A DNA stretch of 64,000 nt. Source: Litchfieldia stipae. Lineage in GTDB: Bacteria; Bacillota; Bacilli; Bacillales; Bacillaceae_L. The DNA lies in NCBI RefSeq assembly GCF_014837155.1, contig NZ_JACYHA010000002.1:186001-250000 (forward strand), written 5' to 3'. Made by a program: the position numbers and the translations under genes. Below are positions 46,142-56,472 of this stretch, piece after piece. Below the pieces are notes generated by a model, which saw only the letters and a list, made by a program, of their open reading frames with translations, had not been told where the DNA came from and made no database searches. How positions within the stretch are numbered: the first letter of the stretch is position 1; each line of letters begins with the position of its first letter.

Positions 46142-46999
46142 ATGTCAACAAGAACCAATGAACATCAACGAACTATGTGTCATAGTGAATACGATCCATT
46201 GCATCAAGTCATCCTTTGCCAACCACAATATATGACAATTAGAGATGTTATTAATGATACTCAAAAACACTTTAAAGATGTTGGAATTCATATAGAAAAA
46301 GCGATGGAACAGCACGACATGTTTGTTCGAACACTAAGAGACCAAGGTGTAGATGTTGTCCTACTTCCTTCTCTTTCTAAATATCCTGAACAAGTTTTCA
46401 CACGTGATATTGGTTTCACCCTAGGGCAAACGATTTTTGTTGCCGAAATGGCAAGTGACATACGAAAAGGTGAAGAAGATATATTAAAAAAATGGTTAGA
46501 GGATGAAGAAATCTCCTACTATAATTTGATTGGTGACCGTGTTGAAGGTGGAGACGTAATTATTGATGGGCAATCGATCTATATTGGTGTAAGTGATCGT
46601 ACAAACCGAAATGCAATTGAACATATTCAACGAATACTGCCAGAATATGAAGTAATACCAGTTCCATTTATTGAAAAATTTTTACATTTAGATTGTGTAT
46701 TTAATATCATTTCAGACCATGAAGCACTATATTATCCTGATGCTTTCACAATAAAGGAAATTGATATATTAAAAAAACGTTATGACTTAATTGAAGTAAC
46801 GAAGGATGAACAGTTTACGCTTGGAACAAATGTGTTATCGATTGGACATAAGAAGCTCTTTAGTTTACCGGTAAACAAACATGTTAATAAAGAGTTAGAA
46901 AAGCGAGGATATGATGTTATAGAGGTAGATATCACAGAGATCATTAAATCTGGTGGATCTTTTCGTTGCTGTACCCTTCCAGTTTTGCGATCGAAATAA
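46142..46999 (+). CDS. ykgA: amidinotransferase/DDAH-family hydrolase (YkgA-like)
   Basis: A 285-residue guanidino-modifying enzyme fold. Motifs are FTRDIGF, EGGDVII, HLDCVFN (catalytic His) and GGSFRCCTLP, which carries the active-site Cys. B. subtilis YkgA (286 residues) is nearly the same size. Relatives act on dimethylarginine, arginine or agmatine; the substrate is unproven. GGAGG precedes the ATG. It is divergent from the proBA leader. Confidence 0.9.
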   Translation: MSTRTNEHQRTMCHSEYDPLHQVILCQPQYMTIRDVINDTQKHFKDVGIHIEKAMEQHDMFVRTLRDQGVDVVLLPSLSKYPEQVFTRDIGFTLGQTIFVAEMASDIRKGEEDILKKWLEDEEISYYNLIGDRVEGGDVIIDGQSIYIGVSDRTNRNAIEHIQRILPEYEVIPVPFIEKFLHLDCVFNIISDHEALYYPDAFTIKEIDILKKRYDLIEVTKDEQFTLGTNVLSIGHKKLFSLPVNKHVNKELEKRGYDVIEVDITEIIKSGGSFRCCTLPVLRSK

Positions 47000-47025
47000 T
47001 AAGGAAATTCCAAATCATTACTGAA

Positions 47026-47067
47026 AAAGGACTAAAACATAAGGTACATCCTTGTTTTAGTCCTTTT
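47026..47067. terminator. terminator between ykgA and the branched-chain aminotransferase
   Basis: AAAGGACTAAAAC (47026-47038) pairs with GTTTTAGTCCTTT (47054-47066), with T-runs both ways. Confidence 0.9.
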
Positions 47068-47081
47068 AAATTCTAATGCGA

Positions 47082-48155
47082 TTAATCCACAGTTACCGTC
47101 CATTCAAAATAATCAGGTTCAGCCCCCTTTTGAATACCTGTTAATGTGTCGTATAACTTCTTTGCAATAGGTCCTGTTTCTCCGTTATTAATGACGATGT
47201 TTTCACCATGCCATGATAATTCACCAACTGGAGAAATGACCGCTGCTGTACCAGTGCCAAATACTTCTTCAACTAAGCCATTTGAGTACCATTCAAATAG
47301 TTCCTCAATCGCTATTTTCTTCTCGACTACTGGTACTTCCCAATATTTAAGTAATTGAATAACTGAATTTCTAGTTACTCCTTCAAGAATACTTTCATTA
47401 AGTGCTGGAGTAATTACTTCTCCATTCACTTTAAAGAAGATATTCATACTCCCTACTTCCTCAATATATTTCTTCTCAACACCATCTAACCAAAGAACCT
47501 GAGAAAAGCCTTTTGTAGAAGCAACTTCTTGCGCCTTTAGACTTGCCGCATAATTCCCACCAGTTTTTGCTTTCCCAGTCCCTCCTGAAACTGCTCGAAC
47601 ATATTGATTCTCTACATGTATTTTTACTGGGTTAATTCCTTCTTTGTAATATGAACCAACAGGAGAGAGAATAATGATAAATTGATAGTGTTGTGATGGT
47701 GCGACACCAAGATATGCTTCAGTCGGAATAATAAAAGGTCTAATATATAATGAAGTACCTGGAGCTGTTGGAATCCATTCCTTGTCAATTTCAACCAATT
47801 TTTTCAATCCAGCCAATACCAGTTCCTCATCGATATGAGGAATACATAGACGCTGGTTTGATTGATTCAACCGTTCTACGTTTTTAGTTGGTCTAAATAA
47901 AAGGGCCTTTCCCTCTTCAGATAGATATGCCTTTAAGCCTTCAAACACAGTTTGTCCATAATGAAATACCATTGCTGCTGGATCTAAAGAAATAGGCTGG
48001 TAAGGAATGATTTTTGGATCATGCCATCCTTTTCCCTCTGAATAATTCAAGGTAAACATATGATCGGAAAAAACTTTGCCAAATGATAATTGTTCAGGAT
48101 TTGGTTTTTCTTTTTTGTTAGTGGTTAAATTAATCTCAATCGTTTGTTCATTCAT
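47082..48155 (-). CDS. ilvE: branched-chain amino acid aminotransferase
   Basis: A 357-residue fold-type IV PLP enzyme converting branched-chain keto acids to Leu, Ile and Val and back. The PLP Lys is in GTGKAKTGGNYAAS, the pocket Tyr in VFHYGQTVFEGLKAY, and GTGTAAVISPVGE binds phosphate. It matches the B. subtilis YbgE/YwaA type in length. Single gene; AAGGAG before the ATG; no T-box or ilv genes are adjacent. Confidence 0.95.
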   Translation of the reverse strand: MNEQTIEINLTTNKKEKPNPEQLSFGKVFSDHMFTLNYSEGKGWHDPKIIPYQPISLDPAAMVFHYGQTVFEGLKAYLSEEGKALLFRPTKNVERLNQSNQRLCIPHIDEELVLAGLKKLVEIDKEWIPTAPGTSLYIRPFIIPTEAYLGVAPSQHYQFIIILSPVGSYYKEGINPVKIHVENQYVRAVSGGTGKAKTGGNYAASLKAQEVASTKGFSQVLWLDGVEKKYIEEVGSMNIFFKVNGEVITPALNESILEGVTRNSVIQLLKYWEVPVVEKKIAIEELFEWYSNGLVEEVFGTGTAAVISPVGELSWHGENIVINNGETGPIAKKLYDTLTGIQKGAEPDYFEWTVTVD

Positions 48156-48314
48156 TTTTAGAACTCCTTACCTTAAGTTGTAAATGTTTTGTTATGTAAC
48201 TACTATAATACTTCTTTCATCACAATCAAAGAATTATTTTTAAAAATTTAAAATAATTCAGTTATTTAATGATGTAAAACTAAGTAATATCAGCAAGTTT
48301 AGAGGTTGTCAAAA

Positions 48315-48336
48315 AAAACACCTTAATAGGTGTTTT
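48315..48336 (-). terminator. terminator of the puc/allantoinase operon
   Basis: AAAACACC (48315-48322) pairs with GGTGTTTT (48329-48336), followed by TTTTTTTT on the minus strand, at the allantoinase stop. Confidence 0.85.
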
Positions 48337-49645
48337 ACAAACTATGAACAATATTCCCATCTACCAAAGTGTAATGCACCGTTCCTCTTAATGTTTTTCC
48401 GATATAAGGACTATGTTTGTGTTTATAAAATAGGTCTTCCCTCTTTAACATGAATGAAGAGTGAGGGTCTATGATTGTTAAATCAGCATCACTTCCTACT
48501 GCTATTGTTCCTTTCTGAGGAAATAATTGAAATCTTTTTGCTGGATTTGTAGAAGTAAGTTGGACAATTCTTTCTAAAGATACATCTCTTTTGTGATAGC
48601 CCTCCGTTAGTAAAACATGTAGTGTTGTTTGTGCCCCAGAAATACCACCCCATGCTTGAAGTAGCTCTCCTTGTTTTAACTCTGGAGTGGAGGGAGAATG
48701 GTCTGAGCCAATAATATCAATCTCATCCTCAATAATTGATTTCCACAAAGAATCTACTTCAGCTCGTTCACGTAATGGTGGACAACATTTTGCAATAGCT
48801 CCTTTTTCATCAATATCATCCGTTGTTAATGAAAGGTAATGCGGACAGGTTTCCATTGTTATATCCAGCCCTTCGTTCTTTGCCTGGCTAATAACTTCAG
48901 CTATTTTTCTACTACTTACATGAACAATATGGAGCCTACATCCAGTTATTTTGGCATAAGTGATTAGTTTTTGGACTGCTTCAATTTCAGAAATGATTGG
49001 CCTTGATTCAGAGAACTCTTTACCCGATACTTTCTGATTAGGAGAGAATGAATCAGCTAAAAAATTCGTAATAGCTTCACTTTCTGCATGAATGGCTAAT
49101 ATCGCTTCTATTTGCGCAATTTCCTTCATTCCCCGAAGTAAACTAACATCATTGCATGCCTGAAACTCGTCGATTCCACTACCTGACATAAATGCTTTGA
49201 ATCCAATTACACCTATTTCCTGTAGCTCTTTTAATTGATCAACATTCTTTGGAACAAGACCTCCCCATAACCTAAAATGAACAACAGATTTTTGTTCTGC
49301 CATTTGTTTTTTTAGCAAATAAGCCTCTTTAGTAGTTGTAGGTGGGTTGCTATTTAATGGCATATCAAAAAAAGTAGTGACTCCACCTGCTGCTAGACTT
49401 TTACTACCTGTTTCAAACCCTTCCCATTCTTCTCTCCCTGGTTCATTAAAATGAACATGTGAATCGATTAAACCAGGTAGTATGGTTAGGTTTGTAGCAT
49501 CCAATGTTTTCGTTGCTAGATTAGCAGAAAGAGTGTCAGATGAAAGCTGTACAATGATTCCATCTTTAATGCCAATATTTAATCTTGCAGAATAGGATTC
49601 TGTTACGACTAAGCCATGATTAATAATTAGATCAAAACGATTCAT
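48335..49645 (-). CDS. allB: allantoinase
   Basis: A 436-residue cyclic amidohydrolase that opens allantoin to allantoate. Metal ligands are visible in LIDSHVHFNEPGREEWEGF, GFKAFM (carboxylated Lys), IHAESE, HVSS and IIGSDHSP. The EPGREEWEGF signature separates it from dihydropyrimidinases and dihydroorotases. It is the last gene of the purine-catabolic operon, 37 bases after pucE. No uricase or allantoate hydrolase gene is in the window. Confidence 0.95.
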   Translation of the reverse strand: MNRFDLIINHGLVVTESYSARLNIGIKDGIIVQLSSDTLSANLATKTLDATNLTILPGLIDSHVHFNEPGREEWEGFETGSKSLAAGGVTTFFDMPLNSNPPTTTKEAYLLKKQMAEQKSVVHFRLWGGLVPKNVDQLKELQEIGVIGFKAFMSGSGIDEFQACNDVSLLRGMKEIAQIEAILAIHAESEAITNFLADSFSPNQKVSGKEFSESRPIISEIEAVQKLITYAKITGCRLHIVHVSSRKIAEVISQAKNEGLDITMETCPHYLSLTTDDIDEKGAIAKCCPPLRERAEVDSLWKSIIEDEIDIIGSDHSPSTPELKQGELLQAWGGISGAQTTLHVLLTEGYHKRDVSLERIVQLTSTNPAKRFQLFPQKGTIAVGSDADLTIIDPHSSFMLKREDLFYKHKHSPYIGKTLRGTVHYTLVDGNIVHSL

Positions 49646-49682
49646 ACATTTGCCACCTTTAATTCGTAATTACATCTATTGG

Positions 49683-50186
49683 TTATGAATTCTCGATGTA
49701 TCTATGAACAGCACGAATGATTCCGTTATATCCTGTACATCGACATATATTACCTGATAATGCATTTGAAACTTCCTCTAAGTTCGGCTTAGGCTGATTT
49801 GTCAACAACGATTTTAATGCCATGACCATACCAGGAGTACAATATCCACATTGTAGTGCTCCTTCCTCAAGAAACGCCTGTTGAATCGGATGTAATTCAT
49901 TTTTCGAGAGGTTTTCAATTGTTTCAATTTCTGACTCCTGTAATTGGTAAGCCATTATCAAACAAGAATTGACTAATTGTCCATTCATTAATACCGAGCA
50001 AGAGCCACAACGACCAATTTCACATGAAATTTTCGTACCGGTTAATTGTAGTTCTTTTCTAAGAATATCTACTAAACGATAGGTTGCTGGAACCTTCAAC
50101 ACATATTGTTGTCCATTAACATCAAATGACAGATTAATTAATTTACTCTTTTCCCCTGTTTGTGTAAAAGAACCCTCAATATTCAT
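49683..50186 (-). CDS. pucE: xanthine dehydrogenase iron-sulphur subunit PucE
   Basis: A 167-residue protein with two [2Fe-2S] sites: CEIGRCGSCSVL...C in the plant-ferredoxin domain and CGYCTPGM...CRCTGY in the helical domain. It passes electrons from the molybdenum centre to FAD. The ATG at 50186 overlaps the end of pucD by 11 bases and has AAGGAG upstream; the longer frame upstream lies inside pucD and is not used. Confidence 0.96.
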   Translation of the reverse strand: MNIEGSFTQTGEKSKLINLSFDVNGQQYVLKVPATYRLVDILRKELQLTGTKISCEIGRCGSCSVLMNGQLVNSCLIMAYQLQESEIETIENLSKNELHPIQQAFLEEGALQCGYCTPGMVMALKSLLTNQPKPNLEEVSNALSGNICRCTGYNGIIRAVHRYIENS

Positions 50187-52491
50187 GATTATCCGCTCCT
50201 TCACTATTAGGAAAAAGTTGAAATGCCTTTTCAGGTGTAATTTGAGAAAGAATTTCTTCAGGAGATACAGGGAGATTTGTAATCCAATAACCAGTTGCAT
50301 CATGAATAGCTGCTACAATCGCAGGGGCAACTGCCACAGTTCCAATCTCACCTACTCCTCTAGGACCAAATTCATCACCTTCCATTAGTTCTTCAATCGC
50401 ATGTACCTTTGTATTAATTGGTATATCCTTAATTGTCGGCATTAGATAGGAGTCAAGGTTTCTTGTTACATATTTCCCTTCATTCATTACTGCATCTTCC
50501 ATCAAAGTAAAACCTAATGCCATCACTCCACCACCTTCAATTTGACCTAAGTAGCCCATTGGGTTCACAACTGGTCCAGCAGCGATTGTATGTTCTAGCT
50601 CTTTCACTTTCACTTTTCCAGTGATCATATCAACTTCAACTTCTACTGCTACAGCACCGAAGCTATAGAGAAAGTGACCTCCAATGACAGGGTCAGGTGT
50701 TGTAGGAAAATCATAACGACTTGTAATCGTTGGTAATTCGTCTAATAGATTGGGAAGCTGGTTATATAAAATAATAGGTTCAGTAGAATCTAGTTTTCTT
50801 TTATCCCATATCCCTTTTGGTCCAATTGTAAGGTGCATTGAGTTGATTCCAATTTTCTTTTCAACCAGCTGCAATAATTGTTGCTGCCATGGACCTTTCA
50901 TTCTCTTAATCCCTTGCCAAGCCATATTTGTTGCGCGTGATGCTGTAGACGAACCTGATGGTGGAACTAAGTCTGTATCACCAATGATTATTGATATATC
51001 ATCCTTATTACAGCCTAATTGTTCTGTTAACATAATTTCTATTGAAGCTAGTAATCCTTGACCTACTTCTTCAAAACCAAAAGCAATTTCTATCTTTCCT
51101 TCTTTTGTTAATGATAGTCGACCGCCGGAAGGATCTAGTCTACCATAACCAAGACCGCCGCCATGCATCGTGATAGCCATGCCAGTTCCTTTTAGCTTCC
51201 AGCGTTCGGATGAGACTTTTCTTTCGCTTAAGATTGAGGAGGATTTGATATGATTTAAAACATCAATGGCACCATTATGAGGAACAATTCGTTGCCCTAA
51301 TGGTCCTGCATCATTTGCTCTTCTGATATTAATCCTTCTAATTTCCACTTGACTTATGTTCAGTAGATCAGCAATTCGATCAAATTGAGATTCCAGGGCA
51401 AAGGTAATTTGATTTCCTCCAAATCCTCTAAACTCTCCGGATACTCCATTATTTGTAAAAACCGATAAACCTTCAACATTCACATATGGGATGATATAAG
51501 GTCCGGTTGCATGCTCTACTGCAAAATCAAGTACAGCTGGACCTAAAGAAGCGTAAGCGCCAGTATCAGCTATGATTCTAACTTGATGAGCAATAACTTT
51601 ACCATTTGTCTGGACACCTGTTTTCATCGTTATTTTCATTGGATGACGTTTTAATCCAGCAATAACTGAGTCTTTCCGCTTTTGATGAATTTTCACAGGG
51701 CTTTTTGTCAGAATTGCCAGAAGAGCAGCATATGGTTGGACATTTAATTCATCCTTTCCCCCAAATGATCCGCCGATAGGACTTGAAATAACTCTAATTC
51801 TTTCCTCTTCTATATTCAAAATTCGCGAAAGCTGAAAACGATCTTTAAATCCATGCTGTGTAGCAGCATAGACGGTGATGTCACCGTTTACCCCAGGTAC
51901 AACAACCCCACCTTCTGTCTCCATGTAGCCATGCATTTGTCGGGGGGTATAGTATGTTTCTTCCACAACTTTATAGCAGGACTCAAATATTTTCTCTATT
52001 TCAACGTTATCTGTTGTTTTATAATCAGCTCTGTGTAATATATTTCCACTTGGATGTAGATTAGTAGCTTCTTTTGATAGTGATTTTTCAGGGGTGTCAA
52101 GCACTTCTAGTGGTTTGTAGCGCACTTCAATTAGTTGAAGGGCAAGGGCAGCTAATTCATCAGTTTCAGCAGCAACGGCAGCTAATGCGTCACCTTCATA
52201 TCGAACATATTCATCACAGAAAACTGGTTGATCCGGAAAAATCAATCCGAAACCATTCAATCCAGGTATATCTTTGGAAGTAATAACTGCTTTTACACCA
52301 GGCAATTCTTCAGCCTTTTTTGTATTAATTGATAGGATTAATGCATGTGGATACTCACTTCTTAAAATTCTGCCATAGAGCATGTCGGGGAAGGAGAGAT
52401 CGGTTAAATATTTTAAATGACCTGTCACTTTATCTTTTCCATCAGGACGTTTGTGCCATCTTTTTTTTGCCTGGTCTCGGTTCAATTCCAT
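50176..52491 (-). CDS. pucD: xanthine dehydrogenase molybdenum-binding subunit PucD
   Basis: A 771-residue large subunit of the xanthine oxidase family, which oxidises hypoxanthine and xanthine. N-terminal domain with LKYLTDLSFPDMLYGRILRS, then GGSFGGKDE, EFRGFGGNQ and GSSTASRATNM that line the molybdopterin and substrate sites, and the catalytic Glu in GVGEIGTVAVAPAIVAA. It is 26 residues longer than I remember for B. subtilis PucD. Operon position between pucC and pucE matches B. subtilis. Confidence 0.96.
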   Translation of the reverse strand: MELNRDQAKKRWHKRPDGKDKVTGHLKYLTDLSFPDMLYGRILRSEYPHALILSINTKKAEELPGVKAVITSKDIPGLNGFGLIFPDQPVFCDEYVRYEGDALAAVAAETDELAALALQLIEVRYKPLEVLDTPEKSLSKEATNLHPSGNILHRADYKTTDNVEIEKIFESCYKVVEETYYTPRQMHGYMETEGGVVVPGVNGDITVYAATQHGFKDRFQLSRILNIEEERIRVISSPIGGSFGGKDELNVQPYAALLAILTKSPVKIHQKRKDSVIAGLKRHPMKITMKTGVQTNGKVIAHQVRIIADTGAYASLGPAVLDFAVEHATGPYIIPYVNVEGLSVFTNNGVSGEFRGFGGNQITFALESQFDRIADLLNISQVEIRRINIRRANDAGPLGQRIVPHNGAIDVLNHIKSSSILSERKVSSERWKLKGTGMAITMHGGGLGYGRLDPSGGRLSLTKEGKIEIAFGFEEVGQGLLASIEIMLTEQLGCNKDDISIIIGDTDLVPPSGSSTASRATNMAWQGIKRMKGPWQQQLLQLVEKKIGINSMHLTIGPKGIWDKRKLDSTEPIILYNQLPNLLDELPTITSRYDFPTTPDPVIGGHFLYSFGAVAVEVEVDMITGKVKVKELEHTIAAGPVVNPMGYLGQIEGGGVMALGFTLMEDAVMNEGKYVTRNLDSYLMPTIKDIPINTKVHAIEELMEGDEFGPRGVGEIGTVAVAPAIVAAIHDATGYWITNLPVSPEEILSQITPEKAFQLFPNSEGADNHEY

Positions 52492-52505
52492 CGTACTTCC
52501 CCCCT

Positions 52506-53384
52506 TTAATTCGAAGTAAATTGCTCAGTAAGAAATCCCATAATTATATTAGCCGCAACTTGTTTCCGATAACTCTCTGTTGCAAATGCATCAGTATATG
52601 TTTGAATTTCATCACATATAAGCTGATACAAAGAAACTACATCTCTTTGTTCGTGTAATCTATATTTTATAAAAGATTCACTATTTTTTAATTGATGTGG
52701 GATATGGTCTCCTCCACCTATACAAATAGAAATGTCTTTCACTTTTGCTTCAACCGATTTGCAATAGATCGCGACACTAACTAGGGCTGCCGTAAATGCT
52801 TCTCTTCTTCCAACTTTCCTGAAGTAATAGGTATCAAGATTCGTATTGTTTTTGATAGGAATAACAATATGAGTTAGAAGATACCTGTAAGCTAGTTCAG
52901 GGGATTTGAGCCATTGTTCTAATGGTATGTTTATAATAGTTGAGCCGTTATAATAGTTAACTTCCGCATTTAATATTAGTAATGCTGGGATTGAATCCCC
53001 TACTCCACTACAAATATTCCCACCAATCGTTGCCCTGTTTCGAACAGAAGGAGCAGCAATTGCTGTTATTGCATTTATCAATACGTTTGCATATTCATTG
53101 AGAATGATGTTCCTTTCACATGCTGCAAGTGTAGTTAAAGCACCGATTTCAATCATTTTTTGATGATTATTTTCTTTTAGTTGAATGCCACGTAATTCTT
53201 TAATTGATTCAAGACTAATTAGATTAGTTGGAATTACTGCTCCAGTTTCCCATTGAACCTGCAATAATGTCCCACCAGAAATAAGTGTGGCATTTGCTTT
53301 TAATTGTTTCAATTCCCAACATTCTTCTAATGAAGAGGGAATGTCAACTTCAGGTATCTTTGCTAAGTTGCGATAATATTGCAT
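52506..53384 (-). CDS. pucC: xanthine dehydrogenase FAD-binding subunit PucC
   Basis: A 292-residue FAD subunit with the CO-dehydrogenase flavoprotein fold. FAD motifs are ATLISGGTLLQVQ and RNRATIGGNICSGVGDSIPALLILNAE split by the isoalloxazine loop, and YYFRKVGRREAFTAALVSVA marks the C-terminal domain. It sits 14 bases before pucD in the operon. Confidence 0.95.
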   Translation of the reverse strand: MQYYRNLAKIPEVDIPSSLEECWELKQLKANATLISGGTLLQVQWETGAVIPTNLISLESIKELRGIQLKENNHQKMIEIGALTTLAACERNIILNEYANVLINAITAIAAPSVRNRATIGGNICSGVGDSIPALLILNAEVNYYNGSTIINIPLEQWLKSPELAYRYLLTHIVIPIKNNTNLDTYYFRKVGRREAFTAALVSVAIYCKSVEAKVKDISICIGGGDHIPHQLKNSESFIKYRLHEQRDVVSLYQLICDEIQTYTDAFATESYRKQVAANIIMGFLTEQFTSN

Positions 53385-53388
53385 ACAA

Positions 53389-54045
53389 TCATCCCTCTTT
53401 ACAATTTAAATAAGTTAAATAGGTAATGGCGATTTCATAATCTTCTTTTGTGTCAATGTCATGAAACATGCGTTCGTCCTTAAATTGAATCACTTTCCCT
53501 TTTAATTTCCCTTTGTTAATTAGCTGACGTGCCCCTTTGTCTCCTGTCATTGTTTGAAGGATAGGTAAAGTATGATTTAGGAAGATAATGGGTGGTTTTA
53601 TAACACCTTCTATTGAAGCTGCAATATAATCAAAATGTAAATGAGGTGAATTTATTAGTGCTGTATATTCGTCTAGTAAACTTTGAATCAATAATGGTGA
53701 AACAAAAGGTTGATCAGCTAAAAAAATCATATAAGCATGTGGCTTTAACTTACTTGCTTCTGCAAGACCTGCCTTTAAAGAATATGATTGCCCATATTCA
53801 GCGTTAGGAGAGGATACATATGTCCATTTTGCTACTAGATAATCTTGATAAAAAATTGGATTTAACCATGAGAGATTATCTTCCCTTTTTTTTACTATAA
53901 TCGTTGTATTTATTGAGGATGTTAGAATAGTATATAGAGCAAAACTCCCTAATGAATCAAAATTAAATGGTAACGTTAATTTGTTTGACCCCATTCTAGA
54001 GCTTTTTCCGGCTGCTAAGTATATGCCAACAATATTAGTGTTCAT
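53389..54045 (-). CDS. pucB: molybdenum-cofactor cytidylyltransferase-like accessory protein PucB
   Basis: A 218-residue MobA-like nucleotidyltransferase. The N-terminal GIYLAAGKSSRMGSNKLTLPF is the NTP-binding loop and YMIFLADQPFVSP carries the metal Asp. It probably adds CMP to molybdopterin for the xanthine dehydrogenase encoded with it. Its ATG overlaps the pucA stop by four bases (ATGA). Confidence 0.92.
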   Translation of the reverse strand: MNTNIVGIYLAAGKSSRMGSNKLTLPFNFDSLGSFALYTILTSSINTTIIVKKREDNLSWLNPIFYQDYLVAKWTYVSSPNAEYGQSYSLKAGLAEASKLKPHAYMIFLADQPFVSPLLIQSLLDEYTALINSPHLHFDYIAASIEGVIKPPIIFLNHTLPILQTMTGDKGARQLINKGKLKGKVIQFKDERMFHDIDTKEDYEIAITYLTYLNCKEG

Positions 54046-55064
54046 ATATTCATCAGCTCAGTTTTTGTACTCCTATTCTTCACTTGTATTAATTCTGCAA
54101 GAATACTAATAGCTATTTCATGAGGATCTTTTGCCTGAATGGACAAGCCAATAGGATAGTGAACCCACTTAGGCGGCTGAACCCCCTCTAATAATCGCTG
54201 TGATCTTGCAAGTGATCCTAGCAGACCCAAATAGCGTACTTTCATTGGTAACAACTGATGAATTAATTCTTTGTCCTTCTGAAAATGATGTGTCATTATA
54301 ACAACAAAGTCATGATTATTTGGCTTTGTTTGACAAATTAATTCCTTCGTATTTCCGATGACTAATTGGTGCGCTTTTGGAAAGTAATCTTCATTGCAAA
54401 ATCCAGGTCGCCAATCACATACAACCACCTTAAAGCCCGCTCCTGATGTAAGTTCAACTAGAGGAATTGCATCAGGTCCAGCACCAAAAACCAGAAGCTT
54501 AGGTGGTGGAGAAAAAAGCTGTGAGAAATAATAACACTGAGAAGCTTTGAAGTAAACAAAAGGGAATTCTTTTGTTAAAGAACTACTTTCTGAATTAGTT
54601 ATTTCATTTAATGTCCCAAATGATGTCCCATCTTCACAAACAAATCTATAACCTACTAATTGATAATTTGCAGTTAGCTTTTTGATTAATGTTACTTCAA
54701 AGCCTTCGTTTAGCTTTGCCGATAGCGTGATAAAATGCCGCTTCAACTGATCAGTCAATCGTTCAACTAAGACTTGAATCGTTCCATTACAGCCTACTCC
54801 CTGCCCCCAAGATAGATCGTCTTCAGAACTCATATCATATAAAGTTGAAAAAGAAGTAAAGGATGGATCCTGTAACTTAATTCGTTCATATAAATCAGCT
54901 TCAAGGCATCCACCACTTAACAATCCGGTACTTGATCCATCTTTGTTAAACACCATAGAGGTGCCTTCTTTTTGATAAGAAGATCCTTCGACATTGATAA
55001 TGGTCGCAAGATATTTTGAATCTCGGGAAGCTAAATGCTCTAATACTGAGTATGTGTATTTCAT
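54042..55064 (-). CDS. pucA: XdhC-type molybdenum-cofactor chaperone PucA
   Basis: A 340-residue XdhC/CoxI-family protein. The N-terminal GSSYQKEGTSMVFNKDGS and LLSGGCLEADL blocks and the Rossmann-like PPKLLVFGAGPDAIPLVEL segment are typical. It sulphurates or inserts the molybdenum cofactor into xanthine dehydrogenase. The ribosome site GGGGGG is about 12 bases from the ATG, longer than usual, so translation may be modest. Confidence 0.93.
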   Translation of the reverse strand: MKYTYSVLEHLASRDSKYLATIINVEGSSYQKEGTSMVFNKDGSSTGLLSGGCLEADLYERIKLQDPSFTSFSTLYDMSSEDDLSWGQGVGCNGTIQVLVERLTDQLKRHFITLSAKLNEGFEVTLIKKLTANYQLVGYRFVCEDGTSFGTLNEITNSESSSLTKEFPFVYFKASQCYYFSQLFSPPPKLLVFGAGPDAIPLVELTSGAGFKVVVCDWRPGFCNEDYFPKAHQLVIGNTKELICQTKPNNHDFVVIMTHHFQKDKELIHQLLPMKVRYLGLLGSLARSQRLLEGVQPPKWVHYPIGLSIQAKDPHEIAISILAELIQVKNRSTKTELMNI

Positions 55065-55098
55065 CTGTGTATAGATCCCCCCTTTTAGCAGTACAAGA

Positions 55099-56439
55099 TT
55101 ATGAATAGATTAATGAATTAGCAGTCTTCAATAAACGTTTAATTGATTTGTTCGATTCAGTAAGGATGAATTCCTTATTGATTGTCTTCATGATGCGATT
55201 CTCCATCACAATTTTCCCGTTAATAATTGTTGTTTCAACATCTGCTCTTGTAGCTGAATATACGACTCGAGAAATGGGATCAACATCGACGTTTGGATAG
55301 ACGTGAAAATCATTCAAATTCATGATAACAATATCTGCTTTCTTTCCTGCCTCTAAACTTCCAATCTCGTGCTCTTGGCCCATTGCTTTTGCTCCGCCAA
55401 TAGTTGCCATCCTCAATACTTGCTTTGCATTCATGACTGTTGGACCATGTAGAGGCTTTTGAATGATTGCTGCAAGTCTCATTTCATGAAACATATCTAA
55501 ATTATTATTACATGGTGCTCCATCTGCACCAATACTTAATGAGATGTCTCTATTTAATAAATCTGGTATTTCAGCTACACCTGATGCTAGCTTTAAGTTT
55601 GATCCTGGGCAATGACTTACCTTAACCCCACGTTTTTTAAGAATTTCTTTTTCTTCTTCATTAAGCCATACACAATGCGCTAAGATTAACCGTGGATTGG
55701 CTAAACCAATATGATCTAGATACACAATGTTTCTCATCCCACGTTCTTTTTCGACAATTTCAATTTCTCCAAGATTTTCAGATGCATGAGTATGAACCTT
55801 CACATCATATTGTTTGGAGAGATCGCGAACCTGTATAAGTAAATCTTCACTGCATGATATGACAAATCTAGGGCAAAAACTGTATTTGATCCTGCCATCG
55901 TCGTAATTATTCCATTTCTCTAGCAACCTAACACTTTCTTCTATTGAACTTGATGTACTTTCCATAAGCCTTTTAGGTACATCCTCTCCAATATCCATCA
56001 TGACTTTGCCAGAGATTGCTCTAATTCCGCTCTCGGCAATCGCTTTAAACGCCGAGTCTGTGTGATGAACGGTTTCCATATCAATAATTGATGTCGTACC
56101 ACTTTGTATTAACTCACCAATTCCAAGCATCGCAGAATAGTAGAGAGATTCCTCATCGTGTGATGCCTCGAGTGGCCAAATTTTCTTTGCCAACCAATCC
56201 ATTAATTCTAAATCATCAGCTTGGCCTCTAAATACCGTTTGGCACAGGTGAATATGTGTATGAACAAAGCCTGGAATCACTGTTTTACCTTTTGCATCTA
56301 TGACCTTATCAACATTAACTTCTTCTATTTTAGGGGCTATTTCTGCAATTTTGTCATCTATAATTAATAAATCACCATAAACAATCTCATCTTGAATATT
56401 CATTGTGATGATCTCCGCATCTTTTATCAAAATCCTCAT
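55099..56439 (-). CDS. amidohydrolase-family purine deaminase (guanine/deoxyadenosine type)
   Basis: A 446-residue TrzA/SsnA-group amidohydrolase: GFVHTHIHLCQTVFRGQADDL (metal HxH), THASEN, LAHCVWL and SIGADGAPCNNNLDMF (metal Asp). The DDLELMDWLAKKIWPLE stretch is shared with 5'-deoxyadenosine deaminases, while operon context with xanthine dehydrogenase suggests guanine to xanthine. Both activities are possible and cannot be separated by eye. The ATG at 56439 has AGGGGATG upstream; the start at 56448 sits on that site. It heads the puc operon. Confidence 0.82.
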   Translation of the reverse strand: MRILIKDAEIITMNIQDEIVYGDLLIIDDKIAEIAPKIEEVNVDKVIDAKGKTVIPGFVHTHIHLCQTVFRGQADDLELMDWLAKKIWPLEASHDEESLYYSAMLGIGELIQSGTTSIIDMETVHHTDSAFKAIAESGIRAISGKVMMDIGEDVPKRLMESTSSSIEESVRLLEKWNNYDDGRIKYSFCPRFVISCSEDLLIQVRDLSKQYDVKVHTHASENLGEIEIVEKERGMRNIVYLDHIGLANPRLILAHCVWLNEEEKEILKKRGVKVSHCPGSNLKLASGVAEIPDLLNRDISLSIGADGAPCNNNLDMFHEMRLAAIIQKPLHGPTVMNAKQVLRMATIGGAKAMGQEHEIGSLEAGKKADIVIMNLNDFHVYPNVDVDPISRVVYSATRADVETTIINGKIVMENRIMKTINKEFILTESNKSIKRLLKTANSLIYS

Positions 56440-56472
56440 AAATAACATCCCCTATCGATTATCCATATCTCG